This document shows positions 62,201 through 63,460 of a stretch of 64,000 bases of DNA, in pieces. The translations under genes were made by a program, and so were the position numbers. A model generated the notes under the pieces. It was given only the letters and a program-made list of their open reading frames with translations. It ran no database searches and was not told where the DNA came from. The stretch's first letter is position 1; every line of letters starts with the position of its first letter. The stretch comes from Bufo bufo (Eukaryota > Chordata > Amphibia > Anura > Bufonidae), in the NCBI RefSeq assembly GCF_905171765.1, contig NC_053391.1, positions 147,744,917 through 147,808,916 on the forward strand, read 5' to 3'.

Positions 62201-62611
62201 TACTGACAGGTTTCCTAATATTTTTCCATTTTAACTTTTGTGCTAATCTTATTTTTAAGGAGATTAGCAATTATTATTCTGTATGAAGTATATGCAGACA
62301 CAAATTACCACACCTAATTTTATACAACATGAAAGTAACTGCTTCAGGTAGGGGGCAAGTGTGTTTCTCGCTGGGAGGAAAAATAGAAATTGGCTGTGAT
62401 TGTTGGACATACCGTTTCTACACTAATTGTTTCCTTTGAGTGAATTTATTTTATGATATGTTTGGTTTGCAGGCAGACTTGCCCCAACTTCCTCAAGACC
62501 TAAAGGGAGAAACATTTTCACATGTCTTTGGAACAAATACGTCAAGCTTGGAGCTTTTCTTACTTAGCCGGAAGATAAAGGGGCCCAGCTGGCTGGAGAT
62601 AAAGAGCCCAC
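8147..62611 (+). CDS. POLA1: DNA polymerase alpha catalytic subunit (p180), partial gene, ten internal exons
   Basis: Ten exons join in phase: 8147-8262, 9157-9219, 9814-9918, 10018-10192, 21162-21315, 49850-50025, 57561-57673, 58303-58419, 60580-60654, 62473-62611. The product matches vertebrate POLA1, the B-family polymerase that extends primase RNA primers to start leading strands and Okazaki fragments in the nucleus. Recognition rests on near-invariant stretches: [45 protein letters not shown] and [20 protein letters not shown]. The window covers about residues 115-470 of the vertebrate protein: the disordered N-terminus and the first part of the folded N-terminal domain. Earlier exons and the exonuclease-like, palm, thumb and zinc-binding regions are outside. 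No frameshift or stop is seen in the joined exons. Introns are 0.1-28.5 kb and carry most of the transposons. Confidence 0.97.
8383..8472 (-). mobile_element. tRNA-derived SINE head
   Basis: Read on the minus strand from 8472, it begins GGGCAGCATGGTGGCTTAG and has an RNA polymerase III A-box-like TGGCTTAGTGG (8451-8461) and a B-box-like GGTTCAAATC (8408-8417) about 34 bp apart, as in a tRNA gene. GGGCAGC..GGTGGC..AGTGGTTAGCAC is the known head of vertebrate tRNA-derived SINEs. The body and tail to the left (about 8330-8382) are unclear. It sits in the intron between exons a and b. Confidence 0.8.
8717..9010. repeat. Dispersed repeat with terminal hairpin
   Basis: Starts with an inverted repeat, GATATTGATGACCTAT (8717-8732) against ATAGGTCATCAATATT (8740-8755), and continues with GCTGAGGGTCAGAC, ATCAGCTGTTCC and GCACTGGAAC. 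A related copy lies at about 61606-61925 (ATAGGTCATCAGTATC, CAGCTGTTTGAGTAGC, CCAGTGCCAG). Class unknown; no coding capacity. Confidence 0.6.
9157..9219 (+). CDS. POLA1: POLA1 exon b (tandem NAGNAG acceptor)
   Basis: Twenty-one codons in phase 0, donor CAG|GTATAA. The acceptor is a doubled CAGCAG (9151-9156): use of the first AG starts at 9154 and adds one glutamine, use of the second starts at 9157. The second fits the known vertebrate protein ([11 protein letters not shown]) without an insertion, so I chose 9157. It encodes [19 protein letters not shown], an acidic amphipathic stretch in the place where yeast Pol1 carries its DDIL-type Ctf4-interacting peptide. By analogy it could tether Pol alpha to AND-1/CTF4. 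Confidence 0.93.
9235..9780. other. Intron between exons b and c
   Basis: AT-rich sequence with no recognisable gene, repeat family or structure. Short open frames here have no family resemblance. Confidence 0.5.
9814..9918 (+). CDS. POLA1: POLA1 exon c
   Basis: Acceptor CACCTTAG, donor ATG|GTAAGT; 35 codons in phase 0. Encodes [20 protein letters not shown] and then [11 protein letters not shown], matching the ITPPPVMILKKKR..G..PNPFS block of vertebrate p180. The KKKR cluster is a likely nuclear-localisation element, and the TPP and SP sites are CDK-type sites in this disordered region. Confidence 0.94.
10018..10192 (+). CDS. POLA1: POLA1 exon d
   Basis: Separated from exon c by an intron of only 99 bp. 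Acceptor AAACAG, donor AAAG|GTATTA (a weaker donor). Enters in phase 0 and leaves in phase 1. Encodes [18 protein letters not shown] and then a serine/lysine/glutamate-rich linker. This is the poorly conserved part of the p180 N-terminus, so recognition depends on phase continuity and position between clear POLA1 exons. The open frame continues 40 codons into the intron, but the next exon joins only via the phase-1 donor. Confidence 0.88.
10193..11325. other. Intron left of DIRS copy B
   Basis: No gene is recognised. Non-coding, moderately AT-rich sequence with no repeat I can name. Confidence 0.45.
11332..11475 (+). repeat. DIRS copy B left inverted terminal repeat
   Basis: TTTCTCGCTCATATCATTGG, then GGGACACAGGACC, GCCACTAGGAGGCGACACT, and a pyrimidine-rich block ending CCAGCCTGGAAAGAGC. 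It is the reverse complement of 18637-18790 apart from a few differences and the unique tag CTCATATC. Confidence 0.9.
12275..13426 (+). CDS. DIRS ORF1 (gag-like), 383 codons, 3'-truncated by deletion
   Basis: Starts MSDPAKTP. Residues 20-39 hold two CxxC pairs (C20/C23 and C36/C39), a small zinc ribbon. Residues 75-95 are a coiled-coil-like [15 protein letters not shown]. The centre is acidic, and 252-263 is [12 protein letters not shown], the best conserved signature of DIRS ORF1 products. The frame ends in GGFILQR, where copy D continues through an [13 protein letters not shown] tail. Here that tail, about 130 codons, is deleted and the sequence jumps to the RT start (VTSGYKIEF). The protein is presumed to be nucleocapsid-like and RNA-binding. 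Frame open but its C-terminus is missing. Confidence 0.85.
   Translation: MSDPAKTPHQAPCRTTYYACTSCSVKFPRGQSLSLCSACQAAPQSHPSILSQPTGVQDPSGCGEPDWARSLSRAVEDLSKVSYSTLSLLGRLVERSPTVMPSPSQGAQTRSRLTSKQPRSGRHSSSDASASPPVSRSQTSSILGDALSDGEIADSDTEKDLEQSSQIASMVGSLISAIRDTFQVQEELPSTSHQGVSFLRTKQTPKSFPVHNDFSLVVAKAWDQPGLRFIVPKRLDLLYPFPTACVEKWASPPKVDPPVARLAENTTIPVADGSSLQDPVDRRIDSLSKSVFAASGSALRPIFASAWVAKAVSEWALRLNQDLATNLPPVELQSLAVQISQAGKYLCEAALDAGTMVARSSALAVSIRRELWLSLVGGFILQR
13427..13613 (+). pseudogene. DIRS reverse transcriptase, N-terminal piece
   Basis: Reads [18 protein letters not shown] and [11 protein letters not shown], then shifts frame before GFYSNLF, the segment just ahead of RT motif 1. The reading stops at base 13613, where the inserted element begins; the rest of the RT resumes at 15751. 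Base-level continuity across the insertion is exact once the 5-bp duplication is allowed for. Confidence 0.85.
13614..15745. mobile_element. 2.1-kb non-autonomous DNA transposon inside the DIRS RT
   Basis: The ends are CAGGGCTCCAGA (13614-13625) and TCTGGAGCACTG (15734-15745), which pair as 12-bp inverted repeats with one mismatch. The flanks are TTTTC on both sides (13609-13613 and 15746-15750), a 5-bp target duplication. The interior has no coding frame of note. It holds a short palindrome (13665-13701, around AAGACTTTGTAGTCTT) and a larger one at about 14090-14275 (GGATAACACTGACC against GGTCAGTGTTATCC). The CAG...CTG ends suggest hAT, but hAT normally duplicates 8 bp, so I leave the superfamily open. 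Confidence 0.85.
15751..17230 (+). pseudogene. DIRS reverse transcriptase / RNase H
   Basis: An open frame runs 15679-17010, but its first 22 codons belong to the inserted element. The RT proper starts [16 protein letters not shown]. Motifs in order: [13 protein letters not shown] (motif A region), [14 protein letters not shown] (motif B), YLDDILIKA (catalytic YLDD, residues 137-140, bases 16087-16098), then FLGMILD. RNase H follows: [11 protein letters not shown] (first Asp), [10 protein letters not shown] (Glu) and [15 protein letters not shown] (Asp). A frameshift near 16905 moves the sequence to another frame ([35 protein letters not shown]). The catalytic residues are kept, but the protein is split by the insertion and frameshifts. 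Confidence 0.92.
17335..18343 (+). pseudogene. DIRS tyrosine recombinase, nucleophile segment deleted
   Basis: Pieces in three frames: [18 protein letters not shown] and [16 protein letters not shown] (core-binding domain), then [20 protein letters not shown] (first catalytic Arg region), [13 protein letters not shown], and [12 protein letters not shown] with the HxxR box at 18182-18193. It ends [24 protein letters not shown]. Copies D and E carry six more residues after HTFT (NFYRLH in D, KNYQVH in E), which include the presumed catalytic tyrosine. Copy B lacks exactly this piece. The enzyme would integrate the circular DNA intermediate by recombination; this copy should be inactive. Confidence 0.88.
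18400..18500 (+). repeat. DIRS copy B internal complementary region
   Basis: TGTCCCCCAATGATATGAGC is complementary to the left ITR. After an AGATTTTTGTGAACT bridge, CTTGCTTGATTCATTGGGGG is complementary to the right ITR. The two halves carry the distinct left (ATATGAG) and right (TTGATTC) tags. Confidence 0.92.
18637..18805 (+). repeat. DIRS copy B right inverted terminal repeat
   Basis: Reverse complement of the left ITR, carrying the right tag AATGAATCAAGCGAG and an extra outer tail GATTTTACAGGTGAGTTCAC. The tail contains CAG|GTGAGT, a consensus splice donor in the POLA1 sense direction. Confidence 0.9.
18806..19220. other. Intron right of DIRS copy B
   Basis: No gene seen. AT-rich, with a C8 run near 19182. 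Confidence 0.45.
19224..19692. mobile_element. Harbinger-type MITE (CTACTTTCACAC family)
   Basis: Terminal inverted repeats GGCTACTTTCACACTAGCG and CGCTAGTGCAAAAGTAGCC. The left flank is TTA and the right TGA (a decayed 3-bp duplication). The interior is rich in GATCCGT and AATGCAT words in both orientations, and there is no ORF of interest. The PIF/Harbinger assignment rests on the TTA/TAA duplications of sister copies. Confidence 0.8.
19693..20189. other. Intronic sequence
   Basis: No gene recognised. A T-run near 19880-19899. Confidence 0.45.
20193..20401. mobile_element. Harbinger-type MITE (CATGAGGCC family)
   Basis: The left end AGGACTTGCTGTACACACGACC is diverged. The right end GGTTTTGTGCATGAGGCC is clear, and both sides have TTA (20190-20192 and 20402-20404). 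No coding capacity. Confidence 0.65.
20405..21150. other. Intron upstream of exon e
   Basis: No gene, repeat family or RNA recognised. Confidence 0.45.
21162..21315 (+). CDS. POLA1: POLA1 exon e (second NAGNAG acceptor)
   Basis: Acceptor TTTTAGCAG offers two AGs: starting at 21159 adds an alanine codon, starting at 21162 does not. Both keep the frame with the phase-1 end of exon d. Donor TAT|GTAAGT leaves in phase 2. Encodes [20 protein letters not shown], which matches the conserved acidic [12 protein letters not shown] motif of vertebrate p180, then a [14 protein letters not shown] stretch with a sumoylation-like VKVEP core. The next exon is 28.5 kb away. Confidence 0.94.
21365..22087. mobile_element. 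Palindromic MITE split by a second MITE
   Basis: The outer arms pair: ATTGACTGGGCTAGTCTTCT (21367-21386) against AGAAGACTAGCCCTGTCAAT, and internally CTTCTGGTCTCAGGAG against the CCAGAAGATACAG side. The middle is occupied by the Harbinger-type MITE 21478-21966. Confidence 0.7.
21478..21966. mobile_element. Harbinger-type MITE (CTACTTTCACAC family), intact ends
   Basis: GGCTACTTTCACACCTGCG at the left, CAGTGTGAAAGTAGCC at the right, perfect TTA on both sides (21475-21477 and 21967-21969). The interior is itself palindromic around 21780 (ACGCTGCAAGCAGCGT). Confidence 0.88.
22088..22540. other. Intronic sequence with MITE debris
   Basis: GAGGCTGGGTTTCCATG near 22331 and CAAAATCAGGAATGGATCAT near 22379 resemble the ends and interior of the MITE at 51543. 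It is too decayed to delimit. Confidence 0.4.
23138..23848 (+). mobile_element. Solo LTR of a retrovirus-like element, 711 bp
   Basis: Begins TGTCACGGCACCC and ends GGTCCGTCACA (TG...CA), with a perfect 5-bp duplication CTCCA on each side (23133-23137 and 23849-23853). It contains a TATA-like TATTTAAG (23678-23685) and a polyadenylation signal AATAAA (23701-23706), in the U3-R-U5 order on the + strand. A C-run (about 23469-23488) interrupts U3. No internal gag, pol or env is present, so it is a remnant left by LTR-LTR recombination. Confidence 0.88.
24755..27612 (+). mobile_element. DIRS copy C: intact ends, non-coding interior
   Basis: Left end CTCGTGCATAGCATTGGGGG, right end CCCCCAATGCCTACTACGAG. 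The internal complementary region at about 27235-27340 carries both tags (AATGCCATGCACGAG, then CTCGTAGTAGGCATT), so this is a genuine DIRS-type element. The 2.2-kb interior (25036-27230) is pyrimidine-rich on the + strand. I find no ORF1, RT or recombinase motifs in any frame, unlike copies B, D and E. It is probably a non-autonomous derivative mobilised in trans. Confidence 0.85.
24815..25035 (-). pseudogene. L1/Tx1-like ORF2 fragment inside DIRS copy C
   Basis: The minus strand reads [20 protein letters not shown], then [16 protein letters not shown], with a [10 protein letters not shown] spacing. This is the region between endonuclease and RT in L1/Tx1 ORF2 proteins. The equivalent piece of the LINE at 44740-44937 is similar in pattern. 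Short, no ends defined. Confidence 0.5.
28392..31535. mobile_element. 3.1-kb TTAA-site DNA element with internal repeats
   Basis: Ends CCACCTCAGC and GGGAGGTGG, flanked by TTAA (28388-28391 and 31536-31539). The TTAA target suggests piggyBac or Kolobok. The interior holds diverged direct and inverted repeats of about 0.4-0.5 kb: CACCCCAAGGTATT or its complement recurs near 29062, 29640, 30380 and 30520, and ACTTGTGACAAAA/TTTTGTCACAAGT recurs repeatedly. The right part has a chain of hairpins (31228-31395, for example GCGTCTGATATACC against GGTATATCAGACGC). No transposase found. Confidence 0.8.
31540..31873. mobile_element. 334-bp TTAA-site palindromic MITE
   Basis: AGGGATTCTGTCATGACATT and its complement AATGTCATGACAGAATCCCT form the ends of arms of about 75 bp. 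Flanked by TTAA (31536-31539 and 31874-31877). The left TTAA is shared with the right end of the preceding element. Confidence 0.88.
31874..32891 (-). pseudogene. Tc1-like transposase, frameshifted
   Basis: The N-terminal frame (32673-32891) starts [20 protein letters not shown] and contains a paired-type helix-turn-helix ([19 protein letters not shown]). After a frameshift and small deletion near 32690, the C-terminal 265-codon frame (31874-32671) carries the DDE domain: D78 in WTDETKVE, D169 in LQQDNDPKH and E204 in LNLIEMLW, with 34 residues between the last two (DD34E, as in Tc1). [10 protein letters not shown] departs from the usual SPDLNPIE. Total length is near the usual 340 residues. 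All three acidic residues remain, but the broken frame and altered motif suggest an inactive copy. Confidence 0.92.
33342..34860 (-). mobile_element. Tc1/mariner element II, 1.5 kb
   Basis: Perfect ends CAGTCCTGATCAAAAGTTTA and TAAACTTTTGATCAGGACTG with TA on each side (33340-33341 and 34861-34862). The TIRs extend about 90-200 bp with mismatches. It contains one decayed transposase on the minus strand and no nested insertions. Confidence 0.95.
33579..34579 (-). pseudogene. Tc1-like transposase II, at least three frameshifts
   Basis: Four overlapping frames read in order from 34579: an N-terminal helix-turn-helix ([20 protein letters not shown]), a GRPKKIS hinge, the first acidic position as FSDEKK (disturbed by an extra A in an A-run near 34135), [11 protein letters not shown], the second as [10 protein letters not shown], and the third as [12 protein letters not shown]. 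It ends NNNSGATHY and stop at 33579. The catalytic triad is recognisable but no single frame holds it. Confidence 0.9.
35123..35657. other. Intronic sequence
   Basis: No gene. GTGTAAATCCAGCCTAA near 35321 resembles a MITE right end without a visible partner. Confidence 0.4.
35671..35976. mobile_element. Palindromic short retroposon with 13-bp target duplication
   Basis: The first 220 bp are a near-perfect palindrome: ATGAAAACACAATGAAGTTC to TGAACTTCATTGTGTTTTCAT-type ends at 35670 and 35891, centre CAACCTTGGTACA near 35777. About 85 bp of unpaired tail follow. TTGACTACCATTA is duplicated on both sides (35658-35670 and 35977-35989). A 13-bp duplication is typical of LINE-driven insertion, but there is no poly(A) tail. 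Family unknown. Confidence 0.75.
35996..37000. mobile_element. Harbinger-type MITE, 1.0 kb, with a central palindrome
   Basis: Ends GGCCCCTTTGACACGGGCG and CGCCCGTGTGAAAGAGGCC, TAA on both sides (35993-35995 and 37001-37003). The interior is a long imperfect palindrome (36360-36800) centred near 36565, containing ACCACGTGGTGAGCGCG and TGACGTCA-like words in both orientations. Sister copies at 50429 and 59183. Confidence 0.88.
37004..37500. mobile_element. Harbinger-type MITE (GTACTTTCACAC family)
   Basis: Ends GGGTACTTTCACACTTGCGG and GCTAGTGTGAAAGTACCC, with TAA on both sides (37001-37003, shared with the previous MITE, and 37501-37503). The interior is rich in GGATC and AATGCAT words. Sister of 62969-63457. 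Confidence 0.88.
37501..38350. other. Intronic sequence left of DIRS copy D
   Basis: No gene. CACTGGGGATCCCACC and GGTCCCAGTGGTGGG near 37640 and 37710 form a short inverted repeat typical of frog dispersed repeats. Confidence 0.4.
38656..40004 (+). pseudogene. DIRS ORF1 (gag-like), at least three frameshifts
   Basis: Starts [13 protein letters not shown] with the zinc-ribbon region reduced to CSVCC...CDSCL. Coiled-coil-like [18 protein letters not shown] follows. After a frameshift, [20 protein letters not shown] (39135) leads to [20 protein letters not shown]. Two more shifts cross [20 protein letters not shown] and then [17 protein letters not shown]. It ends with the tail [20 protein letters not shown] (39780-39840) and a basic, SR-rich end to 40004. 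This copy shows the C-terminal tail missing in copy B. Confidence 0.88.
40150..41130 (+). pseudogene. DIRS RT/RNase H with the YLDD segment deleted
   Basis: [13 protein letters not shown], then [30 protein letters not shown] and [18 protein letters not shown]. At LAPLMG the sequence jumps to [13 protein letters not shown], which aligns to a point about 60 codons later in copy B, so the catalytic YLDD loop is gone. After a frameshift, [20 protein letters not shown] and the RNase H start [11 protein letters not shown] and INILELRAI remain. The second half of RNase H, including the SDNATA motif, is deleted and the next recognisable sequence is [14 protein letters not shown]. Inactive. Confidence 0.9.
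41085..41473 (+). pseudogene. DIRS RT/recombinase connection, cut by the LINE
   Basis: Reads [20 protein letters not shown], then [20 protein letters not shown] and [12 protein letters not shown], matching 16930-17100 of copy B and 54840-54930 of copy E. It is interrupted at about 41474 by the 3' end of the minus-strand LINE. Confidence 0.85.
41721..42048. mobile_element. Harbinger-type MITE in the LINE 3' region
   Basis: Ends GGGTCCATTTACACGTCCG and GGACGTGTGAATGGACCC. Left flank TTA, right flank TTT. The interior is full of TGCGGATCCGCA-like palindromes. A sister right end is seen near 31075-31108 inside the TTAA element. Confidence 0.82.
42358..45820 (-). pseudogene. LINE ORF2: AP endonuclease, reverse transcriptase, zinc knuckle
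   Basis: Begins [18 protein letters not shown] (ATG at 45818-45820), the start of the APE-type endonuclease. A frameshift near 45720 follows, and then frame 45007-45729 carries [27 protein letters not shown] and SDHIPIS, the endonuclease catalytic motifs. RT is in 43056-44612: [25 protein letters not shown] (119-129), FDNVRWDW (motif A remnant), [14 protein letters not shown] (241-254) and FADDILLF with catalytic FADD at 285-288. The C-terminus (42358-42891) has CPKCG...HCIWLCPQ, the CCHC-like knuckle of L1 ORF2. At least four frame breaks, so not functional. Confidence 0.92.
46296..47284 (-). pseudogene. LINE ORF1 (L1 ORF1p-like RNA-binding protein)
   Basis: Starts [17 protein letters not shown] (ATG at about 47284). 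A coiled coil (about 47150-46900, [20 protein letters not shown]) is followed, after one frameshift at 46895-46898, by [20 protein letters not shown], the conserved entry to the L1 ORF1 RRM domain. [18 protein letters not shown] and a basic C-terminus follow. Length about 330 residues, as expected. The single frameshift separates trimerisation and RNA-binding halves. Confidence 0.9.
47451..48670 (+). pseudogene. DIRS tyrosine recombinase with tyrosine segment present, split by a MITE
   Basis: [37 protein letters not shown], then an internal deletion of about 150 codons to [34 protein letters not shown] and [19 protein letters not shown]. The HxxR box is [12 protein letters not shown]. The frame is cut in the Cys-Lys codons by the MITE 47933-48552 and resumes [20 protein letters not shown]. 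The tyrosine in NFYRLH is the likely nucleophile. Stop at 48668-48670. Confidence 0.9.
47933..48552. mobile_element. Harbinger-type MITE in the recombinase frame, with a nested fragment
   Basis: Ends GGCCTCATGCACACGACC and GGTCGTGTGCATGAGGCC-type (CCGTGTGCATGAGGCC), exact TAA on both sides (47930-47932 and 48553-48555). From about 48213 to 48425 it contains the left part of a CTACTTTCACAC-family MITE (TAAGCTACTTTCACACAGACG) whose right end is missing. Confidence 0.92.
48735..49155 (+). repeat. DIRS copy D internal complementary region and right ITR
   Basis: The ICR has CCCCCAATGGAATGGGCGAG (left tag) and CTTGTCTTTTCCATTGAGGG (right tag). The right ITR runs from about 48985 to CCCCAATGGAAAAGACGAG and the tail GATTTTACAGGTGAGTTTCAC, again containing a splice-donor-like CAG|GTGAGT. 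Confidence 0.88.
49156..49849. other. Intron upstream of exon f
   Basis: No gene or repeat recognised. AT-rich; TTTCTTTCAG at 49840-49849 is the acceptor. Confidence 0.5.
49850..50025 (+). CDS. POLA1: POLA1 exon f
   Basis: Enters by completing the phase-2 codon from exon e, leaves in phase 1; acceptor TTTCAG, donor CCAG|GTAATT. After a variable [16 protein letters not shown] start it encodes [12 protein letters not shown] and [19 protein letters not shown], where the folded N-terminal domain of Pol alpha begins. [15 protein letters not shown] is essentially invariant in vertebrate p180. It is isolated between two transposon-rich introns of 28.5 and 7.5 kb. Confidence 0.97.
50214..50425. mobile_element. 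Harbinger-type MITE (GTGCATTCAC family)
   Basis: Ends GGGTGCATTCACGCAATG and GTTGTGTGAATGCACCC. Flanks TTA (50211-50213) and TAA (50426-50428). Confidence 0.8.
50429..51358. mobile_element. Harbinger-type MITE, 0.93 kb, with a central palindrome
   Basis: Ends GGCCTCTCACACGGGC and GCCCGTGTGAAAGGGGCC. TAA on both sides (50426-50428, shared with the preceding MITE, and 51359-51361). Long internal palindrome centred near 50825 (GTGACGTCACTCCAGTCATC against GATGACCGGAGTGACGTCAC). Same family as 35996-37000. Confidence 0.88.
51975..52700 (+). repeat. About 72-bp tandem repeat derived from DIRS gag
   Basis: About ten copies marked by CCCAATCCACCC..TGGGTCGTTTGGTTGAT; spacing of the CCAATCC word is 75, 71, 74, 72, 43, 69, 71, 58 and 73 bp. 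The core corresponds to copy B bases 12524-12555 (TTCCACCCTTTC...TGGGTCGTTTGG), which encode [12 protein letters not shown] in gag. The unit is thus an expanded piece of the gag coiled-coil segment. Confidence 0.82.
52768..53102. mobile_element. Harbinger-type MITE fragment (CATGAGGCC family)
   Basis: The right end GTTGTGTGCATGAGGCC is followed by TAA. The left end is truncated at about GTTGAAAACTCGG, a point matching 48015 of the MITE in copy D. Confidence 0.8.
53160..53600 (+). repeat. About 60-bp diverged tandem repeat in DIRS copy E
   Basis: Some seven copies built on AGTACTTGCCGTATGCATTG-like and CCTTCCATAGGTGGAGTAATTGCAC-like halves, spaced 55-70 bp (near 53180, 53241, 53363, 53427, 53481 and 53551). 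No match to gag of copies B or D seen. Confidence 0.7.
53700..54837 (+). other. Unrecognised interior of DIRS copy E
   Basis: Pyrimidine-rich + strand with no motif of gag, RT or RNase H in any frame. In composition it resembles the interior of DIRS copy C. Confidence 0.5.
54838..56200 (+). pseudogene. DIRS recombinase remnant of copy E
   Basis: [20 protein letters not shown] is followed by [60 protein letters not shown] and, near 56090, [18 protein letters not shown], which keeps the presumed nucleophile tyrosine. Stops and frameshifts are frequent and the HxxR box is disturbed (GVTAHSTER). Confidence 0.82.
56711..57020. mobile_element. Harbinger-type MITE (GGGCTGTTT family)
   Basis: Ends GGGCTGTTTCTCACGAGCG and GTAAAACAGCCC; TAA on both sides (56708-56710, shared with the previous MITE, and 57021-57023, shared with the next). 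Central palindrome around 56860 (AGGTCAAGCAGAGGCACATAG). Confidence 0.82.
57024..57379. mobile_element. Harbinger-type MITE (GGGTTCTTTTAC family)
   Basis: Ends GGGTTCTTTTACTTGGGC and CCTGTGTAAGAACACC; left TAA (57021-57023), right TTA (57380-57382). The ends are diverged. Confidence 0.72.
57561..57673 (+). CDS. POLA1: POLA1 exon g
   Basis: Acceptor TTCTTCTAG, donor ACC|GTAAGT. Completes the glycine of NQPG from exon f and ends in phase 0. Encodes [20 protein letters not shown] and [18 protein letters not shown], almost identical to vertebrate p180; an OB-like strand pattern of the N-terminal domain. Confidence 0.97.
57706..58260. other. Intron between exons g and h
   Basis: No gene. A dispersed-repeat-like stretch around 57800-58040 (GGGGTTATCCAACCCC, CAATAGCAGGTCGCTGCGG against CCGCGGCCTGCTATTGG) forms an imperfect inverted repeat. 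Confidence 0.45.
58303..58419 (+). CDS. POLA1: POLA1 exon h
   Basis: Acceptor after a T12 tract, TTTAAAG|AGAATT; a second AG two bases on (58303-58304) would break the frame. Donor AAG|GTATGT. 39 codons, phase 0: variable [13 protein letters not shown], then [21 protein letters not shown], matching [21 protein letters not shown] of vertebrate p180. Confidence 0.96.
58420..58636. other. Intronic sequence with a TTAA-type MITE left end
   Basis: TTTAAAGGGCACCTGTCAGC at 58526-58545 resembles the start of a common TTAA-site MITE; no matching right end follows before the next element. CTGACAGATGCCATTTAA at 61478-61495 resembles such a right end, but it lies far downstream. Confidence 0.4.
58640..59036. 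mobile_element. Harbinger-type MITE
   Basis: Ends AGCCTCTTGCACAAGTG and GCTCGTGTGAAAGAGGCC; TTA on both sides (58637-58639 and 59037-59039). Confidence 0.82.
59183..59990. mobile_element. Harbinger-type MITE, 0.8 kb (GGCTGGGTTCACACG family)
   Basis: Ends GGCTGGGTTCACACGAGCG and CGCCCGTGTGAACCCAGCC; TAA on both sides (59180-59182 and 59991-59993). The interior shares TATAACATGGTTATAAGGGA and GATTTTCACGC blocks with 35996-37000 and 50429-51358. Confidence 0.88.
60580..60654 (+). CDS. POLA1: POLA1 exon i
   Basis: Acceptor CATTTAG, donor GCT|GTAAGT; 25 codons, phase 0: [20 protein letters not shown] and EVRYA. The vertebrate protein has [14 protein letters not shown] at this place. Confidence 0.97.
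60710..60829. mobile_element. Harbinger-type MITE, 120 bp (CATGAGGCC family)
   Basis: Ends GGCCTCATGCCCACGACTG and GTCGTGTGCATGAGGCC; perfect TTA on both sides (60707-60709 and 60830-60832). The shortest member of the family here. Confidence 0.88.
60833..61600. other. Intronic sequence
   Basis: No gene. A C-run (60930-60943) and a possible TTAA-type MITE remnant ending CTGACAGATGCCATTTAA (61478-61495). Confidence 0.4.
61606..61925. repeat. Second copy of the dispersed repeat at 8717
   Basis: ATCATAGGTCATCAGTATC, GTCAGCTGTTTGAGTAGC and CCAGTGCCAG correspond to the copy at 8740-8825. The far end GATGGCCATCAGTAATAAAA may pair with the start (inverted GATGACC), suggesting a MITE. Confidence 0.5.
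61937..62110. mobile_element. Harbinger-type MITE (CATGAGGCC family), diverged
   Basis: Left GCTCATGCACACGACC, right GCCTGTATGAGGCC followed by TAA. The left flank TTTAAAA is compatible with a decayed duplication. Confidence 0.65.
62473..62611 (+). CDS. POLA1: POLA1 exon j
   Basis: Acceptor TTTGCAG, donor CCAC|GTAAAT (leaves in phase 1). Encodes [40 protein letters not shown] and LEIKSP, nearly identical to vertebrate p180 up to WLEVKSPQ. Last POLA1 exon in the window; the final base C should begin the next codon (Gln in the known protein). The frame continues open past the donor, but the sequence there no longer resembles p180. Confidence 0.97.
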
Positions 62612-62965
62612 GTAAATATACTGCTTCTTTCCGCAAATCTCTCATATGTTTTTATATATATATTTGCTTGACCTTGAGATCTCTGCAGGTATTTCGCCTA
62701 CTTATTGCATTTGCAAGGGTTCGGAGTGCCAAAGAAAAGGATTAAAAGGGCTTTTTCTATTACAAGCTTATTTTTATTTAATTTTCTAAACCTTTATTCA
62801 GAATTGTTTGGTGGGGTGTCCATTTTGGCTTTCTTTCCTTATTTGTATGTTTTCAACATGTAATCATCTATTTTCAAACACTTTTTTTTTTCTTTCTTTT
62901 CATTTCTAAATTTCTTATGCAAGTGTATGCAGCATAATGTGTGAAATTATTTCACGTCTTTTAAT
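62612..62965. other. Intron downstream of exon j
   Basis: AT-rich; no gene recognised. Confidence 0.45.
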
Positions 62966-62968
62966 TTA

Positions 62969-63457
62969 GGTTACTTTCACACTTGCGGCAGAGGATTCCG
63001 GCAGACAATTCCGTCGCCAGAACTGCCTGCCGGATCCATCAAAACGCATGCAAACTGATGGCATTTGTCAGATGGATCAGGATCCTGATCTGTATGACAA
63101 TTGCATTAAAATGCCGGATCCATCTCTCCGGTGTCATCCGGAAAAACGGATCCGGCATTTATTTTTTTGCCTATTTTTTGTGGTCTGAGCATGCGCAGAC
63201 CGCAATGCTGGATCCGTTTTGCCGGAACACTCGGGGCCGGATCCAGCATTAATGCATGTCAATGGGAAAAAATGCCGGATCCGGCATTCCGGCAAGTGTT
63301 GCAGAATTTTGGACGGAGATAAAACCGCAGCATGCTGCGGTATTATCTCCGTCCTGAATGTCAAAAAGACTGAACTAAAGATATCCTGAACGGATTGCTC
63401 TCCATTCAGAATAAGTTAGGATATAACTGATCAGTTAGTGTTAGTGTGAAAGTACCC
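62969..63457. mobile_element. Harbinger-type MITE (GTACTTTCACAC family)
   Basis: Ends GGTTACTTTCACACTTGCGG and GTTAGTGTGAAAGTACCC; TTA on both sides (62966-62968 and 63458-63460). Close relative of 37004-37500, with more GGATCCGGCATT-like palindromes inside. Confidence 0.88.
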
Positions 63458-63460
63458 TTA

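Noticed and set aside
62612..62745. Extension of the exon j frame (to a stop at 62745)
   Set aside because: Similarity to p180 stops exactly at the GTAAAT donor, and the frame beyond is low-complexity.
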